Shown piece by piece: positions 50,350 to 61,329 of a stretch of DNA of 64,000 nt. Every line of letters starts with the position of its first letter. The first letter of the stretch is position 1. A program made the translations under genes and the position numbers. The notes under the pieces are model-generated. The model searched no databases and was not told the origin of the DNA. It saw only the letters and a list, made by a program, of their open reading frames with translations. Source of the DNA: Capsicum annuum (taxonomy: Eukaryota > Streptophyta > Magnoliopsida > Solanales > Solanaceae). The DNA lies in assembly GCF_002878395.1 (NCBI RefSeq), contig NC_061115.1, forward strand, positions 98,486,799 through 98,550,798, read 5' to 3'.

Positions 50350-51320
50350 TGTTAGCCTCCTAATACTATGTTTTAATAATGACACACTAACAAGGTTACC
50401 TTCGCAGAACACTAAGATTGCTAATAGTGGAAAGATAGAAAAAGTCGGCTCCAAAAATAGAAGGACATCAAGTATGGATGAAACATCCATGGTATCCAAG
50501 TAAAATGAATAACAATAAGAGCAAATGGAAGGAGAATCTCAGCCCCATATGTCACGGAGAATCAAATCAAGATATTGGAAGATATGGAGGATCATGACAT
50601 AGAAAATAGATCAATAAAATATCACAAAAATAGAAGAAGGATCACAATCCCAAAATCAAGGTAGACCACATCAATAAGGAAGAAAAGATCACGAGCACAT
50701 TTGGAAAAGAATCAATATCTACAAAACCAAAAAGAAAAAAGATCACAGACATATCTAATATGGACGTAATTCAAAGACATATATGGGCATATCATACGGC
50801 TACATTCCTCAATCAAGGAATCAATTTACATCCCTAATTAAGAAGAGATATCTTAGGTTTCCTTATGAAGAGTAGCAGCCAAAGACTATAAAAAATAAAG
50901 ACCGAAGGCATACACTCTTTATGGAACTTCAAGTAGAAAATTCAAAGTGTCTTAATCTTAGTCTCATAAGGCTTTGTATCTTTAGTTTATAATTGTTATA
51001 CAAAGAATAGGATCGAGTAAACTTTGTAACATCAACTGAAGCTGTGCCATAAGATTTGAAGAGAAAAATAATTCTTCAAAACTTGTTTCCTATCATTGTA
51101 CTCAAACCAAACATTCAACGATTTAAGGAAACATTAAAAACCAAAGGTACTATATGCAGGCACCGTACTGGTGTTCTGAACCAGGATAAATATGTGTGTT
51201 ATTACTTTACGCTTTGTTTTTTACTTAATTTCTTTAAATTTAATCTATTTGTGAAATGTTTAAATCTGTAAGAGATTCGACTATGAAGAGTCAGTAGTCA
51301 ACTCGCAGTGGAAAATTTCA
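50350..51320 (+). repeat. 3' LTR of the copia element, terminus lost
   Basis: Collinear with 44425-45393. Similarity stops at GAAAATTTCAAG. The 5' LTR continues for about 20 more bases to its primer site, whereas here the sequence becomes that of a gypsy LTR (51326 on; equivalent to 58725). Confidence 0.9.
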
Positions 51321-51586
51321 AGTTATAATAATCAAAAAATCCCTTAACCCAATTTCAAACCCAACAATTAAATCACATGAACAATGATTAAAACATATAC
51401 CATAGTATAAAATTCAAGTTAGTGATGAGAAACATGCTAGAAAGACCAAATAATTTTGAAGAAAATCCAAAGTTTGAATCTTGAAGGATAAATTCCTTAT
51501 AAACTCTATTTTGTTTTGCTTTGAGGAGTTTTAAGATGAAGAGAGTAGATTTTGATTTGAGTAATTAAGGGTAATGGGGTCCCTTA

Positions 51587-51814
51587 AGGGTCGTTTGGTG
51601 TGAGTTACTAAAGTATATAATCTAGGGATAAAATTTTTGATTTGTCATTTAGTTTCCAATATTTGGGATAACTTATCTCGGGACTAACAAATAGTACCAG
51701 GATAAGTTACCCCACACATATGGTGGTATAACAATCCCAACATAATTTATTCTTGGGATAAAACTATAAACTAACAAAATTACTCCCAAATCTTTTGATT
51801 ATATATATAAATAT

Positions 51815-51847
<33 letters not shown>

Positions 51848-52796
51848 CATACATACATATATATATATATATAATTTTACTTTACTTCTATATATAAGAA
51901 AGCATATGAGATTTTGGTAGTTGTCACATCAATTTTTTTTATCAATTTTATTCCTAATTTAAATTTTAATTACTCTACAAATTTTTATCCATTTTGATAA
52001 ATTTGAACAATTATATGAGCTTATTAAATGCTACAAAAGTGGCGAGTCATGAAAATATAATGGTGACAGCATAAAAACTATTTATACAATCAAATTCAAA
52101 ATTGGTGCAAGGGTTTATTGTCTTTATATTTTATTGAAATATTTATTAATCTTACTGTAAATTTTTATTTTTCTTAACAAGTTTGTCATGGAAAAGTAAT
52201 TAATATCTTTGCATTCCTTTTCTAACTTAGAACATGCTTAATTATTAAATAAAAAATTATTTTTATATATAGCTAAAAATATTTGAAAATTTAATTTTCT
52301 TAAAAAGTACAATTTAAACCCCAAATACAATACTAAATAATTAAAATTGAGAGTAATTTTTTTCACATATTTTGATGATGAATTTTTGTAACAAAAAATG
52401 GGATTATCAATATTTTATAGAATTTTGGACAAAATAAGTAATTTAACATGAAATATTAAAGCTTCATATATATTTTAGAAATATTAAAATAAATTTCTTA
52501 ACATAGATTTTTAGGTAAAAGAAACTACTAAAGTTAAAAGAATAGTATCTTTTTAATTTCTTTTGTATGGTTTAATATGAAGGAAATTAATTAAGCTAAA
52601 TAAGGTGAAGGGTATTTTTGTAAAGAAACTATCAAATCTTAAAAAAAATTGCAATGCATATTAATTTTCGTACCACAACCTAAACAACCATTAAAAAATA
52701 ATACAAGGATTACTAATCACAGGACAACTAATCCCAGTATAAGTAATCCCAGCACAACTAATCTCAGTATAACTTGTTTCCCAACCAAACGACTCC
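51587..52796. mobile_element. PIF/Harbinger-type non-autonomous DNA element
   Basis: 1210 bases with terminal inverted repeats AGGGTCGTTTGGT and ACCAAACGACTCC (two mismatches) and TTA on both sides (51584-51586, 52797-52799). LTR2 shows the empty site CCCTTAGT at about 58983, so the insertion and its 3 bp duplication are well supported. TTA duplications and TIRs of this kind fit PIF/Harbinger (Tourist-like). The subterminal repeats (TAATCCCAG, GGGATAA) are familiar from Solanaceae MITEs. It is longer than a typical MITE because of an AT microsatellite and 0.8 kb of AT-rich filler. No transposase frame was seen. Confidence 0.88.
51800..51874. repeat. AT microsatellite inside the Harbinger-type element
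   Basis: Imperfect (TA)n with AAATATAT breaks and an ACATACATACAT segment. Absent from the surrounding LTR family, so it belongs to the inserted element. Confidence 0.9.
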
Positions 52797-53202
52797 TTAG
52801 TGCTTTTAGGTCATGGGAAATAAGTGAGATAGGCGGAAAGGACCAAAATAACCTTAATTTAAACATGTAGGAAATTATGAGCCTAGCCATTATGATTCAG
52901 GTAATGACTCATGAAGACTGACCTTGAGTCATTACCTAGAATCATTACTTGGGGATTCAAATCCTGACCCTTTATTGTTAAGACAATGAGTCACTCCTAA
53001 TGAATCGTTATGTGGTGTAATGGTTCATACCATGGACATGTTATCAAGGGACCTCAACCTGATCAAGCCACTTACTGGATGAGATAGTGATTCTCACCTA
53101 CCAACTCATAATGAGTGATGAAGACTCGTCACCTAAGTCATAGCCTTGTCAGTGTTGTCAACACTCCATAAATTTCAAAGTCCATAAATTAAGGGTATTT
53201 GA

Positions 53203-53217
53203 TTCCCCCCTCTCTTA
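53203..53217 (-). other. Polypurine tract of gypsy array unit 1
   Basis: On the minus strand TAAGAGAGGGGGGAA directly precedes the LTR1 start. The corresponding site of unit 2 at 59383-59394 reads TAAGAGGGGTAA. Confidence 0.85.
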
Positions 53218-53344
53218 GGATCATCCATACCCTAATAAGTAGTTAGGGCATCCTTAACACGATTACAGAAAGAACACAACCAGATTTCTAGGAACAATTT
53301 AAGAATGTGATTAGGGGGAAGACAAAACCCACACTTCAATAATT

Positions 53345-56300
53345 TTCATCCAAGGTTGGGAACAAGAAAGGATACTTTGCCTTCATACCTTCCTCAGCTT
53401 CCCAAGTAGCTTATTCTACCTTATGATTCCTCCAAAGCACTTTTACAGAAGATATATCCTTTGTCTTCAATTTACAAATCTGGCAATCCAATATCTTAAT
53501 CGAGACTGCCTCATAAGATAAGGAATCTAACATGCCAACAAACTCGACAGGCACTATCAAGGAAGGATCAACCACACACTTTTTAAGCATAGACACATGA
53601 AAAATAGGAAGAATAGAGGCCAAACTAGCTGTTAACTCTAACTCATAAATGACATTCCATATTAATTATTTCTCACTTCCATATGGGCAACTCTATCTCT
53701 TGAGACATGCCATTAGGCATCAAGTGTTCAACTTTGAGTTGCTAAAAAATCATACACTTAGCCACAAAGTTTGTCATATCTCTCTTCATACTGCTCCACC
53801 AATAGATTTTTTTAAGTCATGGTACATCTTAGTCGAACCCGAATGAACTGTATATCTAGACTCATGAGCCTCAGTGAAAATCCTTTCTTGTAGCCCATCA
53901 ACATCAGAAACACACAACCTACCTTCATACCTCAAGGTGTCATCGCCCCCAATCTCGAATGCCATTACCTTTTGTTGACCCACATTATCCTAAATCTGTG
54001 TAAGTATGGGATCCAAAGCTTGTTTCTCTTTCACCTCAACACTAAGAGATGATTTTACCATTTCCTAAATAATAAATCCCTTATTCTTAAAGTCCAAGAG
54101 ATGAACTCCCAAGTTAGACAACCTGTGAATGTCCTTCATCAATCCTCTTTTCTGCTTATCCATATAAGATAACCTTCCCATAGAAAACCTTCTAAGAGTA
54201 TTTGCAACAACATTAAGTTTACCCAGATGGTAGTGAAGGTGACTCTACCTAAGATTTAATTCCATCGGCATAAACATATACTACCAACTCTTATGATTTA
54301 AATAGATATCCACATGCACCCCATATAAATAATGGTACCAAATCTTCAAAGCAAAAACCACAACCGCCAAATCTCGATCGTGAGTTGGGTAATTCTACTC
54401 ATGAACCTTAAGTTGCCTCGAAGAGTAGGAACAACTTTACCATTCTTCATAAAAAGATAACCTAGTCCTACATGGGATGCCCCACAATATGCCACAAATC
54501 CATTAATACCCTCAAGTAGGATAAAAACTAGAGCAGAAGTCAACTTATCCTTCAACTTCTCAAAGATACCTTCGCAAGCATTGGACGACAAGAACTTAAC
54601 CTTCTTCTGTGTCAACATTGTCAACAGAGCAACAATAGAGGAGAAACTCTTTACAAATATCTTATAATATCTAACCAAACCCAAGAAGCTCCAAAGGTCG
54701 ATTTGAGTCGTAGGTCTAGGCCATTTCTTAACTGCCTCAATTCTCTATACATCCACCTTGATCCCCTCGCTAGAATTAACATGCCCAAGAAAAGTCACAT
54801 CATTAAGCCAGAACTCACACTTACAAAACTTTGCATATAACTTCTAGTCCTTAGGAGTCTACAAAATAATTCAGAGATGATTGACATGATCCTCCTCAAT
54901 ATTAGAGTACACTAAGGTGTCATCAATGAAGTCTATACTAAGAAAATCCAGAAACTACCTGAAAACCCAATTCATAATATGTGTAAAGACAGTTGGAGCA
55001 TTAGTCAACCCAAAGAATATAACAAATAATTCATACTGACTACATTAGGTTCTAAAAATAGTTCTTAGAATATCCACCTCCCAAATTTTTAATTTATGAT
55101 AGCCTGAATGAAGACCAATCATAGATAAACACCTAGCTCCTTGAAGATTGTTAAATTGGTTATCAATCCTAGAAAGAGGATACTTATTTTTCACTATCAC
55201 CTTATTCAACTATCGATAGTCTACACATATCCAAAGAGACCCATCTTTCATGAGCACAAAAGGCACAGGAGCATCGCATAGAGAAACACTAAGATGAATG
55301 AAACCCTTATAAAAAATCCTTTAACTACTCCTCAAGTTTCTTTAGTTTAGTCAGAGCCATCCTATAAGTGGAATGGAAATAGGATATGTATTTGGTAGAA
55401 GATCAATTCCAAAGTCTATTTTCCTATCAGGAGAAATTCCAAGAAGATCATCGGCAAAAAACTTCAGGAAATTCATTACCCACAAGGACAAATTGGAAAG
55501 AGAGACCCTCAAAAGTAGAACATTTTGGAAATTAACATCTGATTTGTAAGATAGGAAATAAACCTCTGTTCAGGCACTAAGAAACTCCCTTCCCATTAAA
55601 TCACTGGTTCACTAGGGAAATAGAAACTAGCCTTTTGGGTCCTACAATCCAAGAGGCATAGAATGAATGAAGCCAATCTATCCCCAAGATAGAATCAAAA
55701 TTTATAATATCTAGTTCTCTCAAATCCATCAATGTCTCAAGATGAAAGATGGACACTACATAACCCTAATAGATTTTTCTAGCAGCATAGAATCACCCAC
55801 TTGAATAGACATAAAAAAGGGGTCAAAAATACTTTCAGGACCAAAACTAAAGTGTACAGCCACATAAGGGGTCGCATAGGATAGGGTAGAATCTAAATCA
55901 AGTAAACAATCAACATCACAAAAGAAGATTTGTAACATACCAGTAATAACATCTGGTGATACCTTAAATTCCTGATGAGTAGCAAGTTAATAGAGATGAT
56001 TTCGGTCAGTGCCAATCCCAGAAGTAGAATCCTTTGGTACAAGAGTCAAAGAAGTAGTGACCAGAACCTTATTAGCCCCAATGGCCACCTTAGCCTTTGG
56101 GCAATCTTGCTGTATTTGACCAAGCTGACCATAATTATAGCACTGATTTCTCTCTTTCTCGCAATAACCACTATAAAACTATCCATAAAATCAAGAAGGA
56201 GGTGAAGGTAGGAATGATTGAGCCCCACTAACTAAAGACTGGGCACCCTGTCCCTTAGAACCACTGCTAGCTTAAAAACAACAATCAATTAACATCTTAA

Positions 56301-57060
56301 GGTAAGGAGAATTAGCTGATAAGTATGAATTAGAACCTCCCTAATTCTTATTCTTGGTCTACTGCACATTATCTCTCCTAGTATTCTATGGACCTACACC
56401 CTACTCGGAGTATCTAAACTTTTTATTCTTCCTTTCTCCCATCTTGATCTGCTTCTTAATTTCATTCTTTACCTACTACATATAAACAACTAAACTAGAG
56501 ATTTCTATAACATAGTTTAATATCGCAGCTTACACTCCAATACCAAGGCCCAGGACAAACCAGAAGCAAACTTCCTCATCTTGGATATCATGTAAGGCAC
56601 CAAGTCTGGGGCATAATAAGACAACTGCTGAAATTTTAGGACATACTTTTTCACACTCATTTTTCCCAAATTAAGGTTCATAAACTTTTTAGCCTTAGCT
56701 TTTATCAACTCTTGAGAAAAAAAGTGATCAAGAAAGGCACCCAAAAACTCATCACATACTGTTGGCTCAACATCTTTACCTCTCGACTGCTCCTACTCCC
56801 CATACTACTGATATGCTACATTTTTCAATTGATAAGTAGAAAACTCTATATCCTCTACATCGGTAGTATACATTGCCTAAAAAACATTTTTTATCTCATA
56901 AGTAAATCCTTGAGGATCCTCTTCAACATTAGTTCCTATAAATGTAGGGGGATTCAACCGCTTGAACTAGCCAACATGGTTGACCTTAGATGGATGAGTA
57001 ATAGAACCAACATGATCAGACTAATGAGATTGAGAGGCCACTAGATAAATAATCATATGA
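53345..57060 (-). pseudogene. Ty3/gypsy gag-pol remnant of array unit 1, integrase core deleted
   Basis: Read downward: gag from about 57060 (LNPPTFIGTNVEEDPQGF, then MSVKKYVLKFQQLSYYAPDL at 56517-56744); zinc knuckle CYNYGQLGQIQQDCP near 56140-56095 with its second Cys and His replaced; protease CDVDCLLDLDSTLSYATPYV (55756-55938), with the active-site DPGA motif now DLDS; and RT with an intact FIDDTLVYS (catalytic site near 54915-54935). The RT-RNase H region is MGLVRYYKIFVKSFSSIVAL, then YCGASHVGLGYLFMKNGKV (54346-54684). The integrase zinc region follows: GRLCVSDVDGLQERI and HSGSTKMYHDLKKS (53786-53983). At about 53660 the frame jumps from EIELPIWK to YELELTASLASILPIFHVSM, so the integrase catalytic core is missing. 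The C-terminus ends with VKVLWRNHKVE and ATWEAEEGM. Chromovirus (Tekay/Del) type. Non-functional because of stops, frameshifts and the deletion. Confidence 0.92.
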
Positions 57061-57405
57061 ATGGACTATTGGAACTCCGCATTAGAGATATCTCCTAGAG
57101 GCGGCTGATCATAAGTATCACCTGCCCTAGAAGACCAAGAAGCACTAGTAAGGATCGATGGGACTCTACGTGGGGTGGCATGGTCTAGAGCAGGGACCCT
57201 AGATCGGGTATACACTCTATAAATAAGGCAAGACCCTTCCAAATTTTCCTTATGTAGGCTAAAGAGTCAAAAAAAAGTTTCTACGACCGTCAGATCTTTA
57301 GGGAGGCATGATCTAAAATGTGATTGAGATATAAGTTAGAGAATTTTGATAGAACTAGATGTAATAGCCTAAAAATAGAACAAAAGAAAGGATTCTACTC
57401 GACAC

Positions 57406-57420
57406 GGCTCTGCTACCAAA
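57406..57420 (-). other. Primer binding site of gypsy array unit 1
   Basis: On the minus strand TTTGGTAGCAGAGCC, the tRNA-iMet type with one change (TATC to TAGC), a few bases after the inner end of LTR2. It shows that LTR2 serves as the 5' LTR for the interior at 57405-53218. Confidence 0.88.
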
Positions 57421-57423
57421 CTT

Positions 57424-59382
57424 TTTACAACCCAAACTAAGGCGTAGTCATGATGGGTATCTCAAGCCCAACGTAGGACAAAGTCCATCCCCTAAACCGG
57501 ACCTATAAAACATAATAAATATAAATAATGGAAGACAACCCAAAATAGTAATAAGAAAGATACACAATCATTTGTCAACTCCATAAATGAAACAAACATC
57601 TAACTCACACTTGTGCGCAAAAGCATCTAAACCATAATACTAAATTAGGCCGGGATATTCCCCCGACCATTACAAATAAAACTCATAATTTCCAAAATCT
57701 AAAAAGAAACCTTATGAAATGGTAAGGCTTTCCAAATGATAGAGACTCACTAATACATAGAAACTGAACCAACAAACCACACCACTTAATATTGTATAAG
57801 AGTAATAGAAAAAACCTACGGCCCTACATCATGAAATAATGCAGCTTCTAGGGATGGTCAGTGGGATAAGGACAAACATACAACTAAGGGGAAGTAAAGA
57901 AATATTATTATGTTCAAAATTAGACAAAACCACATGCACACATTCATATATATATATATATATATATATAAACATATATGACATCAAGATAGGGTATATA
58001 GTCATGAACATGAGAGTTTACAACCATTAACCTGGACCATATAGCTCTATCTGTCATAAGGAAACCTACGGGCTATATGGGTTCAGCTTCTCCTACCAAA
58101 AAGGCCCCATCACATGTTAGTTATAGCTCCACCTACTACAATGGCCCCCAAATGTGTTATCTGCATAAACTAAGAAAATTCAAAAAAGAGATAGAGATAT
58201 CAAGGCTCCATCCATCCTAAAGATATAGTGGGTGAACTAAGAACTCGATCATATCAACCCCAACGCCAGAAAACATGGTTTCAAGTATTGTTCACCTAAG
58301 ACCTCCACCTTACGATGAGCTACTCGACCCTTTTTAAGCCCAAATTAAAAGTGTTTTACACATAATCCCAAATTATGCTTCCATGCTTATATATTCATGC
58401 CAATCCATTCCAATTAACCAATTGACTCTCAAGTTCTTTAAAAAATCCAAAACCATCACCACCAAAAGTTTTCAAATCCATTTTTATCCATTTGTCTTAT
58501 AATGTAATGCAATAGTTCCAAAAATAATTTAACTCGTGGAAATTCCACATTTAAAACCAAAATCATGTAGGTGGGTTTAGGTTAATGTCATTACAAATAA
58601 AAATCCATGAATTTAGGAAACCAATGTTCCCCAATCCAAATTTCATAATAATGCACCCATTCAGTCCCAAAATCATCAATTTAAGCATACACTAGACATG
58701 TAAACCATGGGAAATATAATTCAAGCGATAATTATTTAAAAGATCTCAACCCAATTTCAAACCCAATAATTAAATCACATGAACAATAATTAATACACAT
58801 GCCATAATATAAAATTAAAGTTAGGGATGAGAGATTGCCTGAAACACCCAAGAATTTGTAAGAAAATCCAAAGTTTGGAGCTTGAAGGATAAATTATTTA
58901 TGAATCCTAGTTTTCTCTTGCTTTGAGAAGTTTTAAGATGAAGAGAGTAGGTTTTGATCTAAGTTATTGAGGATAATAGGATCCCTTAGTTTTTTATGGC
59001 ATGGGAAATAAGTGTAAGGGGAGGAAAGGACAAAAATAATGATATTAACATGTAGGAAATTTTGGGCCCAACCGTCAAGATTCAAGTAGTGAATTGTGAT
59101 GACTGACCCCAAGTAGTTACCTAGACTCATTACCCGGGGATCCAAATCCTTACCATTCGCTAATAAGACAACTAGTCTCTCCTAATGACTCATTACGTGG
59201 TATAACGAGTCATACCATGGACTCATTTTCAAGGGACCTCAACCTAAGACTCTCCCAGGTGAGACAATGAGTCTCACCAAACAAATTGTGATGAGTGATA
59301 ACAACATGTTACTTGAGTCATTGACTTGATAGTGTTGTCAACACTCTAAAAATTTCAAAGTCTAGAAATTAGGGGTATTGCA
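57424..59382 (-). mobile_element. Gypsy LTR2, shared by two array units
   Basis: 1959 bases on the minus strand from TGCAATACCCC (59382) to TTTGGGTTGTAA. A polypurine tract and interior lie upstream (59383-60744), and a primer site and interior lie downstream (57420-53218). It is therefore at once the 3' LTR of unit 2 and the 5' LTR of unit 1. Inside, 59085-59330 holds repeated TGACTCATTAC-type motifs in both orientations, and a TA microsatellite lies at 57946-57971. Confidence 0.88.
57946..57971. repeat. (TA)n microsatellite
   Basis: A short TA run inside LTR2. The matching part of LTR1 was lost at the copia junction, so its age relative to the array cannot be judged. Confidence 0.9.
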
Positions 59383-59494
59383 TTACCCCTCTTAGAATCA
59401 TTCATCCCCAAATAAGAAGTAAGGGCACCCTTAGAACGATAATAAAGATGACACAAATAAATTTCCAAAACAATATTAAGAATGTGATAAGAGG

Positions 59495-60744
59495 AAAGAC
59501 TAAACTCATACCAAAAGCATATTTATCCGAGGTTAGAAACACAAAAAGATACTTGGCCTACATATCTCCCTTATCTTCCTAAGTAGCTTCTTCTATATTA
59601 TGATTCCTCTAAGGCACCTTTACCGAAGTTATATCCTTAGTCCTAAATCTGTGAAATTACTAATCCAATATCTAAATCGGGACTGCCTCATAAATTAAGG
59701 AATTTGCCTCACTAACATCCTCAATAGGTACTATAAAAGAAGGATCACCCACACATTTTTCAACATAAAAACATAAAAAATATGATGAATTGAGGCCAAA
59801 CTAGCTGGTAACTCTAACTTATTAGTAACATTCCAACTCTTATTATAGCCTGGTATGAACTAACATAACGGGGACTAAGCTTCCCCTTCTTCCCAAATCT
59901 CATAACTCCTTTCATAGGAGAAACTTTCAATAACACCTAATCATTAATCTAATATTCCAACTCTCTCTACCTTATATTTTCATAAGTCTTTTGTAGAGTA
60001 TGAGTAGTCTTAAGTCCTTCTCTTATCAGCTTTACTTTCTTCATGTCTTGGTGAACTAAGTCAGGACCAAAAAACCTAGTCTCACCAACTTCAAACCATC
60101 TAATAAGAGACATACACCTCCTTTCATAAAGAGCCTCAAAATAAAATCAATCACAAAGGCCCTTAGCATATCCTCTAAATTTTGAATAGTCTGTTCTGGT
60201 TGTCCATCCATTTGAGGGTACAAAGCAGTGCTAAGGTTCACCTGAGTACCAAAGACTTTCTGACATAAATGCTAAAATTGAGAAAAAAAAGCTGCATACA
60301 TCGGTCTAAAATGATAGACACAGGTGAACCATACAACTTCACTATCTCCTGAATGAATAACTTAGAATAATCCTTCCCTGAGTAGTTAGTCCTCACAGGG
60401 AAGAAGTGAGTAGACTTATTCATCCTATAAATAATGACCCAAGTCAAATCATACTAATTATGAGACCACGGAAGACCTATAACAAAATCTATAATAATTA
60501 TCTCTCAATTCCACATGTATAACTCAATCTCTTGAAACATGACATCAAGCCGCAAGTGTTCAACCTTGACTGACTGATAAATCATACACTTAGCCACAAA
60601 GCTCACTATATTTCTCTTTAACCTCTCCACCAATAATTTTTTTCAAGTAATGGTACATCTTAGTTAAACTCAGATAAACTATATATCTAGACTCATGAGC
60701 CTCAGTAAAAATCCTTTCCCATAGCCCATCAATATCAATGACAC
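59495..60744 (-). pseudogene. Ty3/gypsy integrase remnant of array unit 2
   Basis: The interior of unit 2 is only about 1.35 kb and holds integrase alone. Minus-strand order: the zinc region near 60730-60600, parallel to 53900-53760 of unit 1; the core WVIIYRMNKSTHFFPVRTNY, then YSKLFIQEIVKLYGSPVSII with LDRC, where the family has SDRG (60238-60447); MNLSTALYPQMDGQPEQTIQ with LEDMLRAFVIDF following (60056-60241); then a loss of about 30 codons and a frame change to the FEVGETRFFGPDLV region; and a C-terminal LASIHHIFYVFMLK with its neighbours (59830-59540). The three acidic catalytic positions are still recognisable (D in VDR-like, D in LDRC, E in QPEQ), but the frame is broken. Gag, protease, RT and RNase H are absent. 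Confidence 0.88.
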
Positions 60745-61329
60745 ACATGCCATAATATAAAATTCAAGTTAGGGTGAGAGACATGCCTATAACACTGAAA
60801 AATTAAGAAGGAAATCCAAAATTTAGAGCTTCAAGGATAAATTCCTTATGAACCCTAGTTTTCTCTTGCTTTGGGGAGTTTTAAGATAAACAAAGTAGGT
60901 TTGGATTTTTGTAATTGAGAATAATTGGGACCATAGTATTTTTAGGACATGGAAAATTAGTTTAAGGGAGGAAAGGACCAAAATAACATTAATTAAAATA
61001 TGCAAGAAATTTGGACCCAGCCATCACTATTTAGGTAACAACTCATATCGACAGACCTTGAGTCGTTACCATAACTTGTTACTTGATAGTCCAAATCCTA
61101 ACCCTTCACAGTTAAGACAACAAGTCACTCACAATGACTAATTATGTAACGTAATGGGTCATATCATGGACTCATTATCAAGAAATATTGACCTTTCACT
61201 CACTGGTAAGATAATAAGTCTCACCTAATGACTCATGATGAGTGATAATAGCTCATCCCCTGAGTCATAGCCATAGTAGTGTTGTACACACTCTAAAAAA
61301 TTTAAAGTCTAGAAATTAGGGGTATTACA
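60745..61329 (-). mobile_element. Gypsy LTR3 (5' LTR of array unit 2), truncated
   Basis: On the minus strand it begins TGTAATACCCCTAATTTC at 61329 and follows LTR2 for about 585 bases to ATTATGGCATGTGTGT. At that point it is fused directly to integrase sequence. The rest of the LTR, the primer site, gag, protease, RT and RNase H are missing at this junction, which has ACACACA in common with both partners. Confidence 0.87.

Larger units (their letters stand above)
44425..51320 (+). mobile_element. Ty1/copia retrotransposon, Sire-like, decayed
   Basis: About 6.9 kb: 5' LTR, primer site, gag, protease, integrase, RT, RNase H, polypurine tract, 3' LTR, in copia order (integrase before RT). The two LTRs are direct repeats, roughly 85-90% alike in the first 160 bases compared by eye, so the insertion is old. 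The long gag with a coiled-coil middle, a second zinc knuckle and a WVPK tail before the protease suggests the Sire/Maximus lineage; no envelope-like frame was found after RNase H. The 3' LTR lacks its last ~20 bases, and the two flanks belong to different repeats, so no target duplication can be shown. Confidence 0.93.
51326..53202 (-). mobile_element. Gypsy LTR1 (3' LTR of array unit 1), truncated and interrupted
   Basis: On the minus strand it starts at 53202 as TCAAATACCC (TG to TC) right after a polypurine tract. It is collinear with LTR2 from 59382 to about 58725 once the 1.2 kb inserted element (51587-52796) is removed. The remaining 1.3 kb of the LTR is absent because the copia 3' LTR begins. 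Landmarks: TGTTGTCAACACTC, TGAGTCATTACCT, AATGAGTCA, GGTCATGGGAAATAAGTG, TTTTAAGATGAAGAGAGTAG. Confidence 0.85.
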
